Position numbers and translations under genes: made by a program. The notes beneath the pieces are model-generated. The model searched no databases, was not told the origin of the DNA, and was given only the letters and a program-made list of their open reading frames with translations. A stretch of 33,759 bases of DNA from UBA7236 sp035439505 (GTDB lineage Bacteria > Bacteroidota > Bacteroidia > Chitinophagales > BACL12): contig DAORKJ010000035.1 in the NCBI GenBank assembly GCA_035439505.1, forward strand, positions 1 through 33,759, written 5' to 3'. Positions 9,076-17,148 of the stretch are shown in pieces (the first letter of the stretch is position 1; each line of letters starts with the position of its first letter).

Positions 9076-10537
9076 CAATTATCACTTTTTGAAAAAACTC
9101 ATCAATATTGATTAGGCCATCCAGTTTATTCAGCTCAAGGGTAGATATCACAAAATTTGTATTGCCAAAACCATCTTCTTTTTTAGCCATAACAACCGAT
9201 TCACCTGACCATGGTGTGAGACTTAAAGTGATATTGTCCTTTGCAGTCAAATTTGCCTCATATAATGGTGTTGCACCTATTTGTAATATGATAGGTTTAA
9301 CTGTGCCGACAATAGATGTTGATTGTAATGTTGGCCATGAACCATCAACAGGAATTAGTTGTGCACCATTATCTAAAATCAGGGTAGTATCAACCGGATT
9401 AACCAATTCGGCAATTGGTGTGAAGTCAAGAAAATTGCTCAAGGGGTCAAAAGTTGATGATATATAAACACTCATCAGCATCTTACCACCTGAGTTAAAA
9501 AAGTCGCCGGTGGTTTTTTGAGCCAACGAAAAGGAGTTATCGGCACTATTACTGAACCAAATAATCACATCAAATAAGTCGAAAACCTTAGCCTGGGTAA
9601 TGTTGTCGGCGGACTGCTGGGTATAATTACCACCTGATTGTTCGAAAATCTGTATGGTATCAACCACCGAAAAACCTTGATTGGCAAGCCTTGCAGCATA
9701 AAACGTTTCGTTGGTTAGGGTTGAATATCCATTTACCATTAACACGGTGCTATTCACTTTTTTCACAAAAACAGAATCGGCCTTAACATACCAGCTGGTA
9801 GCTTCACTTTGGTCTACAGCCCTTATGTAGAGGGTATTCCAGGCATTTCCAACCATACCATCTATGGTTGTGGCATTTGGTAAGGTTGCCGCATTTTGGT
9901 AAACCTTACAAACCATATCGGTTGCCGTTGGGTCTACTGCCTCAAAAATAGCGCTGGTGACAGTTTTGTCTAATATATATGGTGTCTGCGTTGTATCATT
10001 AAAACACAACTCGAACCGCAATAAGTTTTCTGCTCCATCAGGGTCTGTGCCGGACCAAAAATATTTTAACACAGGGAACGACTTAACAGGAGAAACCAAA
10101 CCGGCTAAAAATTGTGCTTCAGGTGGAGAGTTTTTTACCGGAATTACCAACCTGGCAGGTGTTGGGTCTTTTATGCCCTTATTGTCGATGGAACGAATTT
10201 GAAATACAAAATCAGCAGAATCTTCTCCGGCAGGGGGCGCTAAAATAAATGTGCTGTCCTGGGCTTCTGTATAATTCCAAACCGTTGCCTCCGAAATGAT
10301 AGGGTCAAAAGTATATTCATAACCTGTTATAAACCCATCTTCATCATCGCTCCACCATTTTAATGTTACCTCACTCTCCAGGCGGTCATCACCAAACCGG
10401 ATAATGGTATCGGTAACCAAATAAGTTTCGGGTGCAATATTGCCCAATTCCGTGCCTTCAAATCCTTTTTTACATGAACCAAAAATAAGCGTGATTGCAG
10501 CAAACAACAAGGTAGTATTGATGGCAGAGCGGTTCAT
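9059..10537 (-). CDS. Secreted lipoprotein with FN3-like and C-terminal alpha/beta regions, function unknown
   Basis: I do not recognise a named family. From the ATG at 10537 (the frame also opens at a GTG at 10570) the 492-residue product has a lipoprotein signal with lipobox IFGSC (Cys22), then two beta-rich segments (about 45-250). Phrases such as WWSDDEDGFITGYEYTF, IRSIDNKGIKDPTPARL and FWSGTDPDGAENLLRFELCF resemble fibronectin/Ig-like repeats of Bacteroidetes surface proteins. The C-terminal half (about 255-490: TVLMVNGYST, FDLFDVIIWFSNSAD, TTGDFFNSGGKMLMSVYIS) has the alternation of a ThuA/glutamine-amidotransferase-like fold. It is probably anchored at the outer membrane. Its 3' end overlaps purN by 17 bases, an odd partnership of a surface protein with purine synthesis. 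Confidence 0.8.
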   Translation of the reverse strand: MNRSAINTTLLFAAITLIFGSCKKGFEGTELGNIAPETYLVTDTIIRFGDDRLESEVTLKWWSDDEDGFITGYEYTFDPIISEATVWNYTEAQDSTFILAPPAGEDSADFVFQIRSIDNKGIKDPTPARLVIPVKNSPPEAQFLAGLVSPVKSFPVLKYFWSGTDPDGAENLLRFELCFNDTTQTPYILDKTVTSAIFEAVDPTATDMVCKVYQNAATLPNATTIDGMVGNAWNTLYIRAVDQSEATSWYVKADSVFVKKVNSTVLMVNGYSTLTNETFYAARLANQGFSVVDTIQIFEQSGGNYTQQSADNITQAKVFDLFDVIIWFSNSADNSFSLAQKTTGDFFNSGGKMLMSVYISSTFDPLSNFLDFTPIAELVNPVDTTLILDNGAQLIPVDGSWPTLQSTSIVGTVKPIILQIGATPLYEANLTAKDNITLSLTPWSGESVVMAKKEDGFGNTNFVISTLELNKLDGLINIDEFFQKVIIDEFGF

Positions 10538-10544
10538 TCTGCTG

Positions 10545-10552
10545 CGAAGATA
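10545..10552 (-). promoter_or_regulatory. Candidate -7 box for the lipoprotein-purN unit
   Basis: On the minus strand this reads TATCTTCG, 7 of 8 matches to TAnnTTTG, ending 7 bases before the ATG at 10537. Transcription would then start at or very near the start codon. It is the mirror partner of the plus-strand box at 10572-10579. Confidence 0.35.
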
Positions 10553-10571
10553 ATGCTTCTGTGTAAACACT

Positions 10572-10579
10572 TATCTTTG
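10572..10579 (+). promoter_or_regulatory. Candidate -7 box for the sugar-biosynthesis genes
   Basis: The bases TATCTTTG match TAnnTTTG exactly and end 14 bases before the ATG at 10594, giving a leader of only a few bases. No clear TTG -33 element is seen at the usual distance. Confidence 0.45.
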
Positions 10580-10593
10580 CCCTAACCGGGATT

Positions 10594-11175
10594 ATGACAA
10601 ATAACAATTATTTCATTCACGAATCGGCGATTGTTGATGAAGGTGCCAAAATTGGAGAAGGCACAAAAATTTGGCATTTTACACATATTATGTCTTCAGC
10701 TGTAATTGGCAACAATTGTAGCATTGGTCAAAATGTTTTTGTTGCCGGCAATGTTCGGCTTGGTGCTAACGTGAAAGTGCAAAACAATGTATCTATTTAT
10801 TCAGGGGTTGTTTGTGAAGATGATGTTTTTTTAGGGCCAAGTATGGTATTTACCAATGTGATTAATCCCAGAAGTGCCATTGAACGCAAAAATGAATTCA
10901 AATCTACTTTAGTAAAAAAAGGTGCAACCATTGGTGCTAATGCAACTATTGTTTGTGGAATTACGATTGGTGCTTATGCATTTATCGGCGCAGGTGCAGT
11001 TGTTACTAAAAGTATTGAGGACTACGCTTTAGTTACCGGTAATCCTGCAAAACAACAGGGATGGATGAGTGAACACGGAGCGAAATTACTTTTTGATGAA
11101 AATGGAAAAGCGACTTGTGCAATTTCAGGCGCTTCGTATCAATTAACAAATAATCGTGTAAGTAAAATTGGATAA
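10594..11175 (+). CDS. Left-handed beta-helix N-acetyltransferase, WbpD/WlbB-like
   Basis: This is a cytoplasmic acyl-CoA-dependent acyltransferase. Hexapeptide repeats run through about residues 8-155, e.g. AKIGEGTKIWHFTHI, AVIGNNCSIGQNVFV, VRLGANVKVQNNVSI and ATIGANATIVCGITI, ending in the usual GAVVTKSIEDYALVTGNPAK. The WHFTHI and QNVFVAGNVRLG stretches match the WbpD/WlbB branch, which acetylates the 3-amino group of UDP-GlcNAc3N-uronic acid for O-antigen or capsule sugars. The length of 193 residues fits. The next gene is the WbpB/WlbA-like dehydrogenase of the same pathway, starting 3 bases after the stop, so the pathway link is well supported, though the exact sugar is inferred. Confidence 0.88.
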   Translation: MTNNNYFIHESAIVDEGAKIGEGTKIWHFTHIMSSAVIGNNCSIGQNVFVAGNVRLGANVKVQNNVSIYSGVVCEDDVFLGPSMVFTNVINPRSAIERKNEFKSTLVKKGATIGANATIVCGITIGAYAFIGAGAVVTKSIEDYALVTGNPAKQQGWMSEHGAKLLFDENGKATCAISGASYQLTNNRVSKIG

Positions 11176-11178
11176 CAC

Positions 11179-12216
11179 GTGATTGAAAACAAAATAAATT
11201 GTGCTGTAATTGGATGTGGTCATATTGGGAAGCGACATGCAGAAATGATTTTGCGCAACAACCGCACTCAATTAGTTGCTTTGTGTGATATACAACCTAA
11301 GGAAGAATTAAACATTGACAAATTTCCGGGTAAATTTTATAGTGACATTCAACAATTACTCAGCGAAGAAAAAAATATTGATGTTGTGCATATTTGCACA
11401 CCAAATGGCTTACATGCTACACATGCTAATTTAGCTTTACTTGCCGGAAAACATGTGGTAATTGAAAAACCCATGGCATTAACTGTTGCCGATTGCGACA
11501 GTATTATTGCAAATGCTGCTATTCACAATAAATCGATATTTTGTGTAATGCAAAATCGTTTTTCTCCACCATCCGTTTGGTTGAAAAATATGATTACAGA
11601 AAACCGATTGGGACAAATTTATATGGTGCAGGTAAATTGTTTTTGGAATCGCGATGAACGTTATTACCACAAAAACACCTGGCATGGGAAAAATGAATTA
11701 GACGGAGGTACATTATTTACGCAATTTTCACATTTCATCGACACCATGGTTTGGCTGTTTGGTGATATAGAAAATATTCAAACACAATTTGCGGATTTTA
11801 ATCATCAATCATTAACCGATTTCGAAGATTCAGGAAATATTACTTTTTCATTTAAAAATGGCGGAATTGGCAGTATGCATTATTCATCGTCAGTGTATCA
11901 ACAAAACTTCGAAAGCAGTATTCGCATCATAGGTGAAAAAGGAACAATTGCAGTTGGCGGACAATATATGAATGAAGTTAAATATTGTCATGTTGAAAAT
12001 TATACCATGCCTGAAATACAACCTACTGCCGCTCCAAACAATTATGGCCCGTATATCGGCTCAGCTGCAAATCATCATTTTATTATTGATAATATTGTAG
12101 ATGTACTCGATAATAATGGCGCAATTGCCACTACTGCTGAAGAAGGCAAATTAGTTGTGAGTGTAATCGAAAGAATTTACACGCAACGACCTGATTATTT
12201 ATTAAAAAATAAATAA
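11179..12216 (+). CDS. Gfo/Idh/MocA-family sugar dehydrogenase, WbpB/WlbA-like
   Basis: This is an NAD(P)-dependent oxidoreductase. The N-terminal Rossmann fold shows AVIGCGHIGKRHAEMI (9-24). VVIEKPMAL carries the conserved Lys of the EKP motif, and GGTLFTQFSHFIDTMVWLFG holds the conserved His/Asp of the catalytic domain. WlbA/WbpB oxidises the 3-OH of UDP-GlcNAc-uronic acid before transamination, and the adjacent WbpD-like gene supports this. The start is a GTG three bases after the upstream stop. The aminotransferase (WbpE) and UDP-GlcNAc 6-dehydrogenase (WbpA) expected for the pathway are not in the window. The length of 345 residues is slightly longer than WlbA. Confidence 0.85.
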   Translation: MIENKINCAVIGCGHIGKRHAEMILRNNRTQLVALCDIQPKEELNIDKFPGKFYSDIQQLLSEEKNIDVVHICTPNGLHATHANLALLAGKHVVIEKPMALTVADCDSIIANAAIHNKSIFCVMQNRFSPPSVWLKNMITENRLGQIYMVQVNCFWNRDERYYHKNTWHGKNELDGGTLFTQFSHFIDTMVWLFGDIENIQTQFADFNHQSLTDFEDSGNITFSFKNGGIGSMHYSSSVYQQNFESSIRIIGEKGTIAVGGQYMNEVKYCHVENYTMPEIQPTAAPNNYGPYIGSAANHHFIIDNIVDVLDNNGAIATTAEEGKLVVSVIERIYTQRPDYLLKNK

Positions 12217-12222
12217 TTGTAA

Positions 12223-12750
12223 ATGGCAGCCAATCCCGATACACAAAATCCAGTTTCTCCTTTGCTTTGGCATGTTGCATATGTAAAATCACGCAGCGAA
12301 AAAAAAGTAAAAGAACGATTAGACCGCATGGGTATTCAGGCTTTCCTTCCATTAATTAAAACGGTACGTCAATGGAGCGATAGAAAAAAAACTGTTCAGG
12401 TTCCGCTGTTTAATGGTTATATTTTTTTACAACTATCAGGCGACGATTATACCAGAGTGCGTATGGTGGAAGGTGTTGTTAATTTTATATATCAGGAGAA
12501 AAAAATTGCGGTAGTCCCTGAAAAACAAATCGAAGATATTCGCACTTTTTTAGAATCTGGATTACCCGTATCTGCTTCAACTGATACTTTTTCAAAAGGC
12601 GAACAGGTTGTTATTAATTTCGGTCCGTTGAAAGGATACCAGGGCGAATTACTGGAAATAGAAAATGAAAATCATTTTATTGTGCGTATCGAAGTAATCA
12701 ATCAGATTTTACGATTATCTGTCCCTAAAGCTTATCTCGAAAAAGTTTAA
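12223..12750 (+). CDS. NusG-family antiterminator, UpxY-like
   Basis: This specialised NusG paralogue binds RNA polymerase and helps it read through long polysaccharide operons. The NGN domain starts at LLWHVAYVKSRSEKKVKERL (14-33) and includes AFLPLIKTVRQWSDRKK and PLFNGYIFLQL. A KOW-type stretch follows (GEQVVINFGPLKGYQGELL, about 126-144). At 175 residues it matches UpxY rather than housekeeping NusG. It lies 6 bases after the dehydrogenase and overlaps the convergent LEA-like gene by 4 bases, so on this side no long polysaccharide operon follows it, which is unusual. Confidence 0.88.
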   Translation: MAANPDTQNPVSPLLWHVAYVKSRSEKKVKERLDRMGIQAFLPLIKTVRQWSDRKKTVQVPLFNGYIFLQLSGDDYTRVRMVEGVVNFIYQEKKIAVVPEKQIEDIRTFLESGLPVSASTDTFSKGEQVVINFGPLKGYQGELLEIENENHFIVRIEVINQILRLSVPKAYLEKV

Positions 12751-13226
12751 TTACCCATTATTTTTTTAATATCAAGCTCATCGGTAAACTTAAAACTATA
12801 GGTCTTTCTGAAGAAATAAAATTTCTGCACTGTTATCGCACCTTCCAATCCTACTGGCACTTTTTCTTCACCTAAATAGGATTTTAATCCGGCTGCTAAC
12901 AGTCCACCCATTTTATCTAATGATGTAGAACACTCAACCGGCAAAATAAATTCCGTTTGTTTTTTCACTTTAATAGGTTCTAAAATGCCACCACTTCCCA
13001 TCGGCTTGTCATTAACTAAAACAGTAAACTCCATTGTTTTAAGTGTAGCACCGAATTTATTAGGATTATAAAGTGTCACATCAACATTCATTTTAGGCTG
13101 AGAAGTAATTCCACTAACCGCAAAATTTTCAAATCCTTTATATTCCATTTCCTTGGAGGTTGCGCAAGAAGTGAAAACAAATGTTAACCCTATAATTAAA
13201 AATAAGTAACTGATTTTCAATTTCAT
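12747..13226 (-). CDS. LEA type 2 (WHy-like) domain lipoprotein
   Basis: The product is a 159-residue lipoprotein: hydrophobic signal with lipobox FTSC (Cys21), then a single beta-rich domain with VTLYNPNKFGATLKTMEFTV and VNDKPMGSGGILEPIKV, the pattern of LEA_2/WHy domains (an early Asn-Pro-Asn followed by a ligand-free immunoglobulin-like fold). Its role is unknown in bacteria; stress-related envelope binding is only inferred from plant relatives. The frame extends upstream to 13364 but overlaps the kinase gene there; the ATG at 13226 gives a clean signal peptide. It follows the kinase by 40 bases and may be co-transcribed with it. Confidence 0.82.
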   Translation of the reverse strand: MKLKISYLFLIIGLTFVFTSCATSKEMEYKGFENFAVSGITSQPKMNVDVTLYNPNKFGATLKTMEFTVLVNDKPMGSGGILEPIKVKKQTEFILPVECSTSLDKMGGLLAAGLKSYLGEEKVPVGLEGAITVQKFYFFRKTYSFKFTDELDIKKIMGN

Positions 13227-13266
13227 ATACGCTATATTACAACAAGTATGCCCATTTTTAATGGCA

Positions 13267-15084
13267 TTAAACATTATTACCCTGAGAAACCGGTAAGGTG
13301 AATTTAAACACACATCCGCCGCCTTTATTTGGTTCCACCCATATTTTTCCACCTGCCTGGTCAATTATTTTTTTACAAATTGCCAGTCCGATGCCCGTTC
13401 CTGAATACTCATCACGAGAATGTAAACGCTGGAAAATGAGGAATATTTTTTCGACAAATTCATCAGGTATGCCAATACCATTATCTGAAACAGCAAAATG
13501 ATATTTTTTTCCGGTAAGATTAAAAGAAATATCTACAATAGGTGGTTCACTTTTATTGTATTTTATCCCGTTGGATATCAGGTTTTGAAATAATTGCATC
13601 ATATGCGTTTCATCACCTTTTACCGTGGGAAGTAATGAATAGTTGATTATTACCTGCTTCTCTTCAATTTGAGTTTTGAGGGTTGAAACAACCGTTTTCA
13701 TAACATTATTTAAATCAACAGGGCTTGCTGATCGAACAAAGCTGATACCAGACAAGGTTAACAAATCACTTATGAGGTTTTGCATGGTATGAGTTCCCGT
13801 TACAATAAACCGCATAAAATCTTTTTCATCATCGGTGAGTTTATTTTTTAAACTCCTTTCCAATAATTGCACATACGACGAAACCATACGTAGTGGCTCT
13901 CGTAAATCGTGACTGGCAACATGAGCGAATTGGCGTAACTCATTATTGGAAAATTCTAATTGATTCGCATATTTGGCAATCTGCTCATTTTTAGAACGCA
14001 AAATTTGTGCTTCCTGCTCTTTAATTTCCAATTCATATTCGTTTCGTGCACGCGCTATTGCAAACGTTTTTTCATCGTTAAATAAATCTTTTAATGAATC
14101 GGAATATTTCTTTTGATAAGTATACGCATTTTCAAAATCGCCCATACCTAAATATGCTAAGGAAACATTATCGTATAAAGTGGATAACGACTTCTTTACC
14201 CCAACTGATTCAAAATACTTTTCTGCTACTTTAAAATGCTCGATGGCTTTTTGGTAATTTTTTTGAATAGCATGTGCTTCACCCATTTGGTTATGCGTAT
14301 GCGCCGAATGGTAAGTGCTGTTTATTTCGCGGTCGTAAGCCTGCGCCATTTCAAAATACGAATCTGCAAGCTCAATATTCCCAAGCTTAGTGTATACCAA
14401 ACCGATGTTAGAGCAATAAATGGATAAAAAAGAAATGGAGTTTTCTTTTAATGCTAAATCTCTTGCTTTTAATAAATATTCAAGCGCAGGTTGTAAGTCA
14501 TTTTTTTTGAAATAATAAACTGCGTACGAATTATAACAATTAGCAATACCACCTAAATCTTCAATTTCCTGATATGCTTTTAAGGCTTTTTCCAAATACT
14601 CACTTTGAGCAAATTCAGCTCCGGAAAAATTAAATAAAATAAAAATATTGTAATAGGTATGCGACAGCCATCTTTTTTCATAATAATTTTTATCAGGGCG
14701 ATGTTCTAATAATTTAATGGTTTCCAGATAATGTTTTTGGGTTAAAACATTATCACCTAAAAAATGATAATTCCTGCCTAAATTTAAATGGAAATAGGGA
14801 GCATATCGCTTTTTAAATTCGCCTTTCATCAGGTCGAACCCTTCTGTGCAAAGTTTGATAGATTGATAGTAATTATTTTTAACCAAACACTCAAACAAAG
14901 CTGATTCAATAATGGCCAACCCTCTGTAATTATTTGAGTCTATCGAATCAGCTAATTTTAAAGCCTTTTTCGAATAGTTTTCGATTTCAGAATTGCGTTT
15001 CGACACCAAATCCCAGGACGTATGCAATAACTCCTCAATCTCCGCTTTAGTTTTTTGAATATATGTGCGATTTAATCCTGCCAT
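13267..15084 (-). CDS. Soluble TPR-containing sensor histidine kinase
   Basis: The 605-residue protein has no membrane segment or signal peptide. Residues 1-330 are tandem TPR-like helices (e.g. about 180-210, 220-250, 262-290 and 300-330). A coiled coil (about 345-385) leads to a HisKA domain with the phosphorylatable His392 in FAHVASHDLREPLRM. The ATPase domain has the N-box NLISNGIKYN (501-510), G1 box DNGIGIP (534-540) and G2 box GTGIGL (562-567). It is therefore a cytoplasmic kinase that probably senses through protein contacts of its TPR array. No response regulator lies beside it, so its partner is unknown. It is divergent from htpG. Confidence 0.9.
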   Translation of the reverse strand: MAGLNRTYIQKTKAEIEELLHTSWDLVSKRNSEIENYSKKALKLADSIDSNNYRGLAIIESALFECLVKNNYYQSIKLCTEGFDLMKGEFKKRYAPYFHLNLGRNYHFLGDNVLTQKHYLETIKLLEHRPDKNYYEKRWLSHTYYNIFILFNFSGAEFAQSEYLEKALKAYQEIEDLGGIANCYNSYAVYYFKKNDLQPALEYLLKARDLALKENSISFLSIYCSNIGLVYTKLGNIELADSYFEMAQAYDREINSTYHSAHTHNQMGEAHAIQKNYQKAIEHFKVAEKYFESVGVKKSLSTLYDNVSLAYLGMGDFENAYTYQKKYSDSLKDLFNDEKTFAIARARNEYELEIKEQEAQILRSKNEQIAKYANQLEFSNNELRQFAHVASHDLREPLRMVSSYVQLLERSLKNKLTDDEKDFMRFIVTGTHTMQNLISDLLTLSGISFVRSASPVDLNNVMKTVVSTLKTQIEEKQVIINYSLLPTVKGDETHMMQLFQNLISNGIKYNKSEPPIVDISFNLTGKKYHFAVSDNGIGIPDEFVEKIFLIFQRLHSRDEYSGTGIGLAICKKIIDQAGGKIWVEPNKGGGCVFKFTLPVSQGNNV

Positions 15085-15217
15085 TATCTGTTCCTATCAA
15101 CAAGGGGGTAAATTTAGCCAATTCCAGCTAAAAACGCTTGAATTCAGCGACAAATTGTCAGCCTTAACCTCATGGCACAAGGTTTGAAAAGGGGGTCTTA
15201 CTTAAAATTACCTAAAT

Positions 15218-17089
15218 ATGTCAATAGAAAAAGGAACCATAGCTGTTCAAACGGAAAACATTTTCCCGATTATTAAAAAATTCTTATACAGCGACCATGA
15301 AATATTCTTACGCGAATTGGTATCAAATGCTGTTGATGCTACCCAAAAGTTAAAAAAACTATCCTCACTAGGTGAAATTTCCGGTGAAATTGGTTCAACC
15401 AATATCAGTATCAGTATCGACAAAGATGCAGGCACCCTAACCATTTCCGATAAAGGTATTGGGATGACCCCAGAAGAGGTGAAAAAATATATCAATCAGG
15501 TAGCTTTTTCCAGCGCTAGCGAGTTTTTAGAAAAATATAAAGGCCTGGATGATGGCAAAAGTATTATCGGACATTTCGGATTAGGTTTTTATAGTGCATT
15601 TATGGTTGCCGATAAGGTTATGCTTGTTACAAAGTCGGGAAAAGAAAATGCAGAGTCTGTTCGCTGGACTTGCGATGGAAGCACCGAATTTACACTTGAA
15701 CCATGGGAAAAAGCGGAAAGAGGGACAGATGTTATTTTATTTATAAATGAGGAAAACAAGTCGTTCCTTGAAGATGCTAAAATTGAAGGCCTGCTCAACA
15801 AATATTGTAAATTTTTACCTGTTGAAATTCAATTTGGTGTTAAAGAAGAAACTGTTAAAGGTGAAGAGGAAGGAACTGATACCACTGTAACCGTTCCTAA
15901 TATTATTAATAACCCATCTCCGGCATGGACAAAAAAACCGGCAGAGTTACAAGATGAGGATTATAAAAACTTTTACAACGAATTATACCCTTATACTGAA
16001 GCACCTTTATTTTGGATTCATTTAAATGTTGATTATCCATTTAACCTAACCGGTATTTTATATTTCCCTCGAATTAAAAAGAGCTACGAAATTCAAAAAA
16101 ATAAAATCCAACTATATAGTAATCAGGTTTTTGTTACCGATGAGGTAAAAGAAATTGTGCCAGAATGGTTAACCCTTTTACATGGTGTTATCGATTCGCC
16201 GGACATTCCGTTAAACGTGTCGAGAAGTTATTTGCAAAGCGACCAAAATGTAAAAAAAATCAATAATTACATCACCAAAAAGGTGGCTGAAAAACTGGAA
16301 GAAACATTTAAAAAGGATAGGGCTGAATTTGAAAACAAGTGGGAAAACATCAATGTTATTATTAAATACGGTATGTTAAGCGATGAAAAATTTGCTGAAC
16401 GCGCTGAAAAATTCTGCTTATTACAAAATACCGATAAAAAGTATTTTACATTCGAAGAATACAAAGAACATATCAAAGCCGGACAGACTGATAAAAACAA
16501 TAATATTATTGCTCTCTACACCAACAATACCACCGACCACCATGTTTATGTAGATGCCGCAAAAGGCCGTGGTTACGATGTTTTGGAAACCGACAACGTT
16601 ATCGACAACCATTTTATTTCCTTTATGGAACAAAAAATGACCGGGGTGCAGTTTAAACGTGTAGATGCCGATACTGTAGACAAACTTATCGATAAAGACG
16701 AAAAAACAGAATCTATACTAAGTGAAGAAGAATCTAATTCCTTAAAAGAATTATTTGAAAAAATTGCTGACGCCAATGCAGCCACAATTGTTCTTTCTCC
16801 ACAATCTCCAGATGATAATGTTGTCGCAATTACCAAACCGGAATTTATGCGCAGGATGAAAGAAATGAGCCATTTAAATGGAATGGATTTCGCAGCATCA
16901 ATGCCAGACCAATATAATCTGGTAGTAAATACTAACCATCCTGTTATTCAAAAAATATTAAAACAGGAAGAACCTGTAAAAGAACAATCGATTAAACAAC
17001 TTCACGACCTTGCTTTACTTTCACAAGGTATGCTAAAAGGAACCGATCTTACCGAATTTGTTAAGCGCAGCGTCGAATTAATGAATTAA
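15218..17089 (+). CDS. htpG: Molecular chaperone HtpG (Hsp90 family)
   Basis: HtpG is an ATP-driven cytoplasmic homodimeric chaperone. The N-terminal GHKL ATPase domain shows FLRELVSNAVDATQKLK (28-44, with the catalytic Glu and Mg-binding Asn), ISDKGIGMTPEEVKKYI and IIGHFGLGFYSAFMV (ATP lid). The middle domain includes GVIDSPDIPLNVSRSYLQSD with the catalytic Arg. The C-terminal dimerisation domain is complete. At 623 residues it is normal. A weak -7-like AAGGTTTG lies at 15179-15186. The transcript is closed by the terminator at 17103-17132. Confidence 0.97.
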   Translation: MSIEKGTIAVQTENIFPIIKKFLYSDHEIFLRELVSNAVDATQKLKKLSSLGEISGEIGSTNISISIDKDAGTLTISDKGIGMTPEEVKKYINQVAFSSASEFLEKYKGLDDGKSIIGHFGLGFYSAFMVADKVMLVTKSGKENAESVRWTCDGSTEFTLEPWEKAERGTDVILFINEENKSFLEDAKIEGLLNKYCKFLPVEIQFGVKEETVKGEEEGTDTTVTVPNIINNPSPAWTKKPAELQDEDYKNFYNELYPYTEAPLFWIHLNVDYPFNLTGILYFPRIKKSYEIQKNKIQLYSNQVFVTDEVKEIVPEWLTLLHGVIDSPDIPLNVSRSYLQSDQNVKKINNYITKKVAEKLEETFKKDRAEFENKWENINVIIKYGMLSDEKFAERAEKFCLLQNTDKKYFTFEEYKEHIKAGQTDKNNNIIALYTNNTTDHHVYVDAAKGRGYDVLETDNVIDNHFISFMEQKMTGVQFKRVDADTVDKLIDKDEKTESILSEEESNSLKELFEKIADANAATIVLSPQSPDDNVVAITKPEFMRRMKEMSHLNGMDFAASMPDQYNLVVNTNHPVIQKILKQEEPVKEQSIKQLHDLALLSQGMLKGTDLTEFVKRSVELMN

Positions 17090-17102
17090 TAATACACAAC
17101 AT

Positions 17103-17132
17103 AAAAAAAATCCGCTTAAAGCGGATTTTTTT
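17103..17132. terminator. Bidirectional Rho-independent terminator between htpG and the DUF5694 gene
   Basis: ATCCGCT (17110-17116) pairs perfectly with AGCGGAT (17120-17126) around a 3-base loop. The stem is flanked by an A-run on the left and a T-run on the right, so it works for both convergent genes. It lies 13 bases past the htpG stop and 16 bases past the end of the minus-strand gene. Confidence 0.92.
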
Positions 17133-17148
17133 ATGTCCGGTTACCTGG

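Noticed and set aside
9108..9467. 119-codon plus-strand frame
   Set aside because: It is antisense to the lipoprotein gene, whose signal peptide and overlap with purN support the minus strand; no family resemblance.
15137..15142. CTTGAA before htpG as a sigma-32 -35 element
   Set aside because: No CCCCAT-like -10 follows at the right distance, and Bacteroidetes are not known to use an E. coli-type sigma-32 promoter.
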